NCBI GenBank assembly: GCA_000012145.1
Contig: CP000053.1
Coordinates: forward strand, 992,001 to 1,056,000
DNA: 64,000 nucleotides
Origin: Rickettsia felis URRWXCal2
GTDB lineage: Bacteria > Pseudomonadota > Alphaproteobacteria > Rickettsiales > Rickettsiaceae
Direction of reading: 5' to 3'
The stretch's first letter is position 1. The number at the start of each line of letters is the position of its first letter. The notes beneath the pieces were generated by a model. The model was given only the letters and a program-made list of their open reading frames with translations, was not told where the DNA came from and ran no database searches. A program made the translations under genes and the position numbers. Of this stretch, positions 60,022-64,000 are shown one piece after another.

Positions 60022-61515
60022 ATGAACCATAATAAGTATATAGTAAGATTGTCATTTATTATATTATTTCTTAATATTGTCATAAATATGATGTTTTATC
60101 GTTATTTTATGATAAAAGAAATGATAGTAAAACAAGTGGCTTTGGAACATACTAAAATTGTAAAACTTTACACTGATAATATTTGGAATACTCATCAGAA
60201 CGTAATCAGTAAATTACATAAATTCGATTATTTAAAATTATTACAAGATCAAGATTTTATTAATTTTGCAAAGATTACCGCTCAATGGTTCACCAATCTT
60301 AATATTAATATTTCTCTCTACGATCTCAAAGGTAATAAATTCATCACTAGTAATATGTTACATATGTATAGTGTAGACAATTATAAAGATGATAGCTTGG
60401 TTGAGATATTTACTGCAAAAATCGATAAATTTTTTTTGAAATCTTTTACTTCAAAAGCTCCACTTCGGGATGCTTTTGAAGGTATTACAAGTCATATATT
60501 ATTACCAAGGGTAGTAATAGAAAATGAAAGTGATTTAACAATAGAAGAAGCTTCTTTTGTTACTAGCTATATCCCTGTTATAGATAATAATTTAGATTTT
60601 CCCGTAGTTGCAGTATTTGAGATTAACACTAATATTACCAGCCAGTGGCAAAATATAACATCTCTTGAGCAAAAAGTTTTTATAACTTTTATCATTATTT
60701 TTATAATATTCTGCACTATAATTATTAGTAATACTAACTATGCTAGACAAATTATTGAGGAGCAGCTTGAAACAAATAGAAATTTAAAAGCTCAAATAGT
60801 AAAAGTAGAAAAAACCAGCTCTTCAAATACAAAGTTTTTTGCTAATATTAGTCATGAATTGCGTACACCACTTAATGCTATAATAGGCTTTTCGGAAATT
60901 CTTATGTCGGAAAGAGATGCAGAAAAAAATAAAAATTATATTAAAGATATAAATGATGCCGGTAAACATTTGCTTAGTATGATTAATGATATTTTAGATC
61001 TTTCTAAAGCTTCTGCCGATAAATTAAAAGTAGATAGTATAGATCTTGATTTAAATAAATTAATTAGTTCTTCGCTGATACTTGTTAAGCCTCGTGCCGA
61101 TCAAGCCGAAGTAGCTTTAATTAGTAGATTACCGAAAGAGCATGTGGTTATAAAGGCTGATCCAAAGAGGCTAAAACAAGTATTCTTAAATCTTTTATCA
61201 AATGCCGTGAAATTTACAAATTCCGGAGGAAGTGTTACTATTGCACTTGAAAAAGATGAGTTAGCAAAATTAGTATATATAAAAGTTATAGATACCGGCA
61301 TCGGTATTGAGGAAAAAGATATCCCAAAAACTTTATCGGCGTTTGGTCAAATTGATAGTGAGCTTAGTCGAAAATATGAAGGTACCGGGCTTGGGCTGCC
61401 GCTTACTAAAAAGCTGGTTGAACTTATGAACGGTAAATTTGATTTGCAAAGTAAGATAAATGAAGGTACCACCATAACAATAACTTTTACATATGACGGT
61501 AGTATTGAGATATAA
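60022..61515 (+). CDS. Membrane sensor histidine kinase
   Basis: The protein has two membrane helices (residues about 10-30 and 220-240 from the ATG) around a periplasmic sensor region, then a complete kinase core. The core has the H-box FFANISHELRTPLNAIIGFS (phospho-His278), N-box FLNLLSNAVKFTNSGG, G1 DTGIGIEEKDIP and G2 GTGLGLPLTKKLVELM. The layout resembles PleC-type alphaproteobacterial kinases, but the cognate regulator is not here. The frame is open from 59992, but the start MNHNKYIVRLSF at 60022 places the first helix normally, and the earlier codons overlap repeat DNA. Confidence 0.9.
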   Translation: MNHNKYIVRLSFIILFLNIVINMMFYRYFMIKEMIVKQVALEHTKIVKLYTDNIWNTHQNVISKLHKFDYLKLLQDQDFINFAKITAQWFTNLNINISLYDLKGNKFITSNMLHMYSVDNYKDDSLVEIFTAKIDKFFLKSFTSKAPLRDAFEGITSHILLPRVVIENESDLTIEEASFVTSYIPVIDNNLDFPVVAVFEINTNITSQWQNITSLEQKVFITFIIIFIIFCTIIISNTNYARQIIEEQLETNRNLKAQIVKVEKTSSSNTKFFANISHELRTPLNAIIGFSEILMSERDAEKNKNYIKDINDAGKHLLSMINDILDLSKASADKLKVDSIDLDLNKLISSSLILVKPRADQAEVALISRLPKEHVVIKADPKRLKQVFLNLLSNAVKFTNSGGSVTIALEKDELAKLVYIKVIDTGIGIEEKDIPKTLSAFGQIDSELSRKYEGTGLGLPLTKKLVELMNGKFDLQSKINEGTTITITFTYDGSIEI

Positions 61516-61556
61516 GCATTGCCTAAAAAGAATTGTTTGAGATAGAATGCCTATAT

Positions 61557-61862
61557 GTCATTCCCGCGTGGTATTGTTGCATAGACCGGTAAAACCCACT
61601 GTGTGTCACCCCGTGGCTTGACCACGGGGTCCATAAAAACAACAAAAAACACTAATAATTTTAGTATTTTTAACTGGATCCCGTAGTCAAGCCACGGGAT
61701 GACAGAGGTGAAGTTGGTCCACGCAACAACGCCTTCCTGTGTAGGCAGGAATCCAGAAAAATTGTCTTATATATTGGTAAAAATTACATACTTGATAAAA
61801 TAAACATATAAAAACAAGTTTTTTATATGTTTTACTGGATTCCCGCCTACGCGGGAATGACG
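61557..61862. repeat. Nested cluster of palindromic repeats
   Basis: The outermost TGTCATTCCCGCG pairs with CGCGGGAATGACG at the far end. Inside is a full family C element (61603-61704, CACCCCGTGGCTTGACCACG and inverse), followed by a GGCAGGAATCC...GGATTCCCGCC unit. It appears to be repeats inserted within repeats between the kinase gene and cpoB. The rest of 61516-61990 is AT-rich leader. Confidence 0.8.
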
Positions 61863-61990
61863 ATAAGGTCTTTATTAAGTGTTGTATAAAACAAAAGCAC
61901 TTTTTTAGGTAATTCCGAAATATAAAAAATTGTGTGGAATATTAAAAATTTTTTGGTATTATAAAAAAATTATAAATTTTTAAAAAATAT

Positions 61991-62728
61991 ATGAAGCTTA
62001 TTATCTTATTATTTACTTTTTTATTTTCTATGTTTTCTTTTGGAGAAAGCGAAACTATTAAAGGAAAGCCTTTAAAATATGCAGCAAATAATGATTTTGA
62101 AAATAGACTAGATGAACAGGAGCAAGAAATCAGAAGGCTAATCGGTAAAGTTGAGGTTTTACAGCATAAAATTGATATGCTAACGCAGAACTCAAATATT
62201 CCAAATCAAGAAGAAAATACTGAAGTTTTAGAAGCCGGTGATTCAAAAAAACAAGATGTTTTTGATATAGCTTTGCTTAAAGATATGCCGGATAATGCTC
62301 CTAAAAAACCTATTGCGGTTAATAAGGATATAGCTCCTGATAAGCAAGCTTACGATTTGGCTCTTGCTGCTTATAAAGATAATAAACTTACTGAAGCAAA
62401 AGATAAATTTAAAAATTTTATCCAAAAATATCCTAACAGCTCGCTAATTAGTAATGCTTATTTCTGGTATGGGGAATGCTTTTTTAAACAAAAAGACTAT
62501 AACGGAGCAGCGGTTAACTATTTAAAAGGCTATAAAGAGTCGCCGAAAGGGGCAAAATCTTCCGATGGGTTATTGAAGTTAGCACTTTCCTTAGGCGAAC
62601 TAAAAAAGACGACAGAAGCCTGTAATATGCTTGCTAAGCTTGATAAGGAATTTCCAACTAATAGAACTGCCGCATCCAAGAAAATGGCAGAAGATGCTAA
62701 GATTAAATTTGGCTGTAAAAATAAATAA
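61991..62728 (+). CDS. cpoB: Tol-Pal system coordinator CpoB (YbgF)
   Basis: The 245-residue protein has a signal peptide (LIILLFTFLFSMFSFG), an N-terminal coiled coil (about 35-65; RLDEQEQEIRRLIGKVEVLQ) and a C-terminal TPR region (AYDLALAAYKDNKLTEAKDK, AYFWYGECFFKQKDYNGAAV). It is the usual YbgF/CpoB plan. It sits in the periplasm and links Tol-Pal constriction to peptidoglycan synthesis. tolB and pal are not adjacent here. Confidence 0.9.
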   Translation: MKLIILLFTFLFSMFSFGESETIKGKPLKYAANNDFENRLDEQEQEIRRLIGKVEVLQHKIDMLTQNSNIPNQEENTEVLEAGDSKKQDVFDIALLKDMPDNAPKKPIAVNKDIAPDKQAYDLALAAYKDNKLTEAKDKFKNFIQKYPNSSLISNAYFWYGECFFKQKDYNGAAVNYLKGYKESPKGAKSSDGLLKLALSLGELKKTTEACNMLAKLDKEFPTNRTAASKKMAEDAKIKFGCKNK

Positions 62729-62740
62729 AAATAATAAAAT

Positions 62741-63403
62741 ATGACTGATATTTTGGATGAAGTACTGAGTGATCAAAATGAAGAAAAAAGGTTAATTTTT
62801 TTCAAAAAGCTTTTACCTATAATAATAATCATTTCTATAATAGCTATTACTATAATGGTTGTTATTAATAATAATAAAGATAAAAGAGTTAAAAATAACC
62901 AAAAAAACGGAGATATTCTTGTTAAGACTGTTGGTTTGGAAGCAACAAAAGATAATGAAGAATTAGCTTTTAATACTTTAGAGAATTTAGTTACTACTAG
63001 TAATACTAAAATTAAAGAAATAGCTGCATTAGAACAAGTAGCCATAAAGATTTCGGAAAAAAAATATTCAGAAGCGAAAGACCTGCTTAATAAAATTATT
63101 GAAAATAAAGAATATTCCGAAATTTCTACTTCTTATGCACGTATTTCATGGTGTGGTCTTGTTATTGATGATCAAAATCTAGATATTCAAGATAAAGAAA
63201 AATTGACAAAATATTTAAACTATTTTGATGACGAGAAAAAACCTTTTTGGGCTACGGCAACTATTATAAAAGCTATGTGGGATATTAAGAATAATATGAA
63301 ACCGCAAGCAGAAAAAAATCTAAAAAATTTATTAATTTCAAATAATGTATCTGATCTAATAAAAGATCAGGCTAAAGCATTGCTTGTAAATTTAAATAAA
63401 TAA
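62741..63403 (+). CDS. Membrane-anchored DUF2659 protein, YfgM-like
   Basis: The 220-residue protein has a short cytosolic N-terminus (MTDILDEVLSDQNEEKRLIF), one membrane helix (LLPIIIIISIIAITIMVVIN) and a periplasmic TPR-like helical region (IAALEQVAIKISEKKYSEAK, ISWCGLVIDDQNLDIQDKEK). It fits the rickettsial DUF2659 family and has the topology of YfgM, a Sec-associated chaperone that in many bacteria precedes bamB, as it does here. It starts 12 bases after cpoB, so it is one transcript with its neighbours. Confidence 0.8.
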   Translation: MTDILDEVLSDQNEEKRLIFFKKLLPIIIIISIIAITIMVVINNNKDKRVKNNQKNGDILVKTVGLEATKDNEELAFNTLENLVTTSNTKIKEIAALEQVAIKISEKKYSEAKDLLNKIIENKEYSEISTSYARISWCGLVIDDQNLDIQDKEKLTKYLNYFDDEKKPFWATATIIKAMWDIKNNMKPQAEKNLKNLLISNNVSDLIKDQAKALLVNLNK

Positions 63404-63425
63404 TAATTTGTACTTAAGGAAAAAT

Positions 63426-64000
63426 ATGACAAAAAAAATAGCACTTCTGTTATTACCTTTTATTTTAATTTCATGTAACGGGCTTGGACCAAAAAGGGTG
63501 AAAAATATTGTTGAGTTGACTCCTAAATTAGCAATTCAGACTAATGAGCCTATATATTTAGATTCTAATGCAAATATATATACATTTAATGCAAATATGC
63601 TTAAGAATAAACAGTATAGTTTTGCTAGAAGCAAAATGATTACCGAGCCGGTTTTTATAGGCGATATGATTTATGCCTTGGATATTAGATCGAATATTTC
63701 TGCATTTTCTATAGAGAAAAATAAGATTATTTGGTCTTATAATTTAAGTAGACATAAAAAAGATAATTATATAGGCGGTGGAATTTTACACCATAACGGA
63801 AAATTATACGTAACATACGGCTCAAGGCTGTTAGTAGTACTAGATGCAAAATCAGGTTATGAAATAATTAGAAAAGAACTTCCGGATATTATTAGAATTA
63901 AGCCTATTGTGCTAGATGATAATACTGTCTTAGTGCAAACTATCAGTAATCAAACTATTGCTTTAAATGCAGAAACTTTAAAAACCATATGGGAACATGA
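63426..64000 (+). CDS. bamB: BamB-like outer-membrane assembly lipoprotein (partial at window end)
   Basis: The start at ATG 63426 gives MTKKIALLLLPFILISCNGL, a lipoprotein signal with lipobox ILISC. Beta-propeller (PQQ-like) blades follow: VFIGDMIYALDIRSNISAFS, KNKIIWSYNL, GILHHNGKLYVTYGSRLLVV and LDAKSGYEIIRKEL. The frame runs off the right edge after 191 codons. Together with the YfgM-like gene just upstream it fits BamB of the beta-barrel assembly machine. Confidence 0.85.
   Translation, partial: MTKKIALLLLPFILISCNGLGPKRVKNIVELTPKLAIQTNEPIYLDSNANIYTFNANMLKNKQYSFARSKMITEPVFIGDMIYALDIRSNISAFSIEKNKIIWSYNLSRHKKDNYIGGGILHHNGKLYVTYGSRLLVVLDAKSGYEIIRKELPDIIRIKPIVLDDNTVLVQTISNQTIALNAETLKTIWEH

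Overview
The window is chromosomal DNA of a Rickettsia species (Alphaproteobacteria, obligate intracellular). Base composition is low in GC. The gene set is typical of that lineage: secA, parvulin-type PPIase, acpS, rpoZ, murA, gyrB, mgtE, yajC-secD, sco1, ccmD-ccmE, ppa, murJ, thrS, tolC, parE, ctpA. Intergenic spaces are wide and many gene fragments are decaying. Several families of rickettsial palindromic elements are present, some inserted inside reading frames. The accessory content (SpoT-like hydrolase fragments, ankyrin proteins, TraX, a symporter/histidine-kinase hybrid) points to a spotted-fever, transitional or ancestral-group species with mobile-element load rather than a reduced typhus-group genome. 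I do not name the species.

Layout. 1-3.6 kb is a graveyard read on the minus strand: a lysozyme fragment, filamentous-haemagglutinin/CdiA-like fragments, a colicin-E3-like ribonuclease domain cut off by an in-frame stop, a small CPWC-motif protein that may be its immunity partner, and an ankyrin remnant. 3.7-30.3 kb is mostly the housekeeping block listed above, with three tRNAs (Ala-UGC, Leu-GAG, Gly-GCC). It also holds a nucleotidyltransferase-HEPN fusion, a RelBE-type toxin-antitoxin pair, a SpoT-like hydrolase, an ankyrin-glutamine amidotransferase gene broken by a 14-bp duplication, and an MFS transporter broken by a nonsense codon. 30.4-44.2 kb is an accessory island: a CADD-like di-iron protein; two inverted, near-identical IS5-like elements enclosing a SpoT hydrolase, a GNAT acetyltransferase and an SLC5 symporter-kinase hybrid; then an OTT_1508-type deaminase, two uncharacterised ORFs, a complete-ended but frameshifted IS21-type element, and a truncated integrase. 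44.4-64 kb returns to conserved genes: thrS, an ABC exporter carrying an in-frame palindromic element, tolC next to a PopZ-like gene and a RARP-1-like secreted ankyrin protein, parE, ctpA, a histidine kinase, cpoB, a DUF2659 protein and the start of a BamB-like lipoprotein.

Functional links. SecA, YajC, SecD and the PPIase serve Sec export. TolC probably exports the neighbouring signal-peptide-bearing ankyrin protein. Sco1, CcmD and CcmE belong to cytochrome oxidase and cytochrome c maturation. MurA and MurJ make peptidoglycan precursors. GyrB and ParE are the two type II topoisomerase ATPase subunits. Of the observations below, the strongest candidates for something new are the E3-like toxin with its candidate immunity gene, the GIY-YIG nuclease gene enclosed by the arms of a palindromic repeat, the palindromic elements recoding MurJ and the ABC exporter, the candidate -1 frameshift site shared by both IS copies, and the degenerate symporter-kinase with a nuclease-like tail. 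All function calls come from reading motifs; no database search was run.
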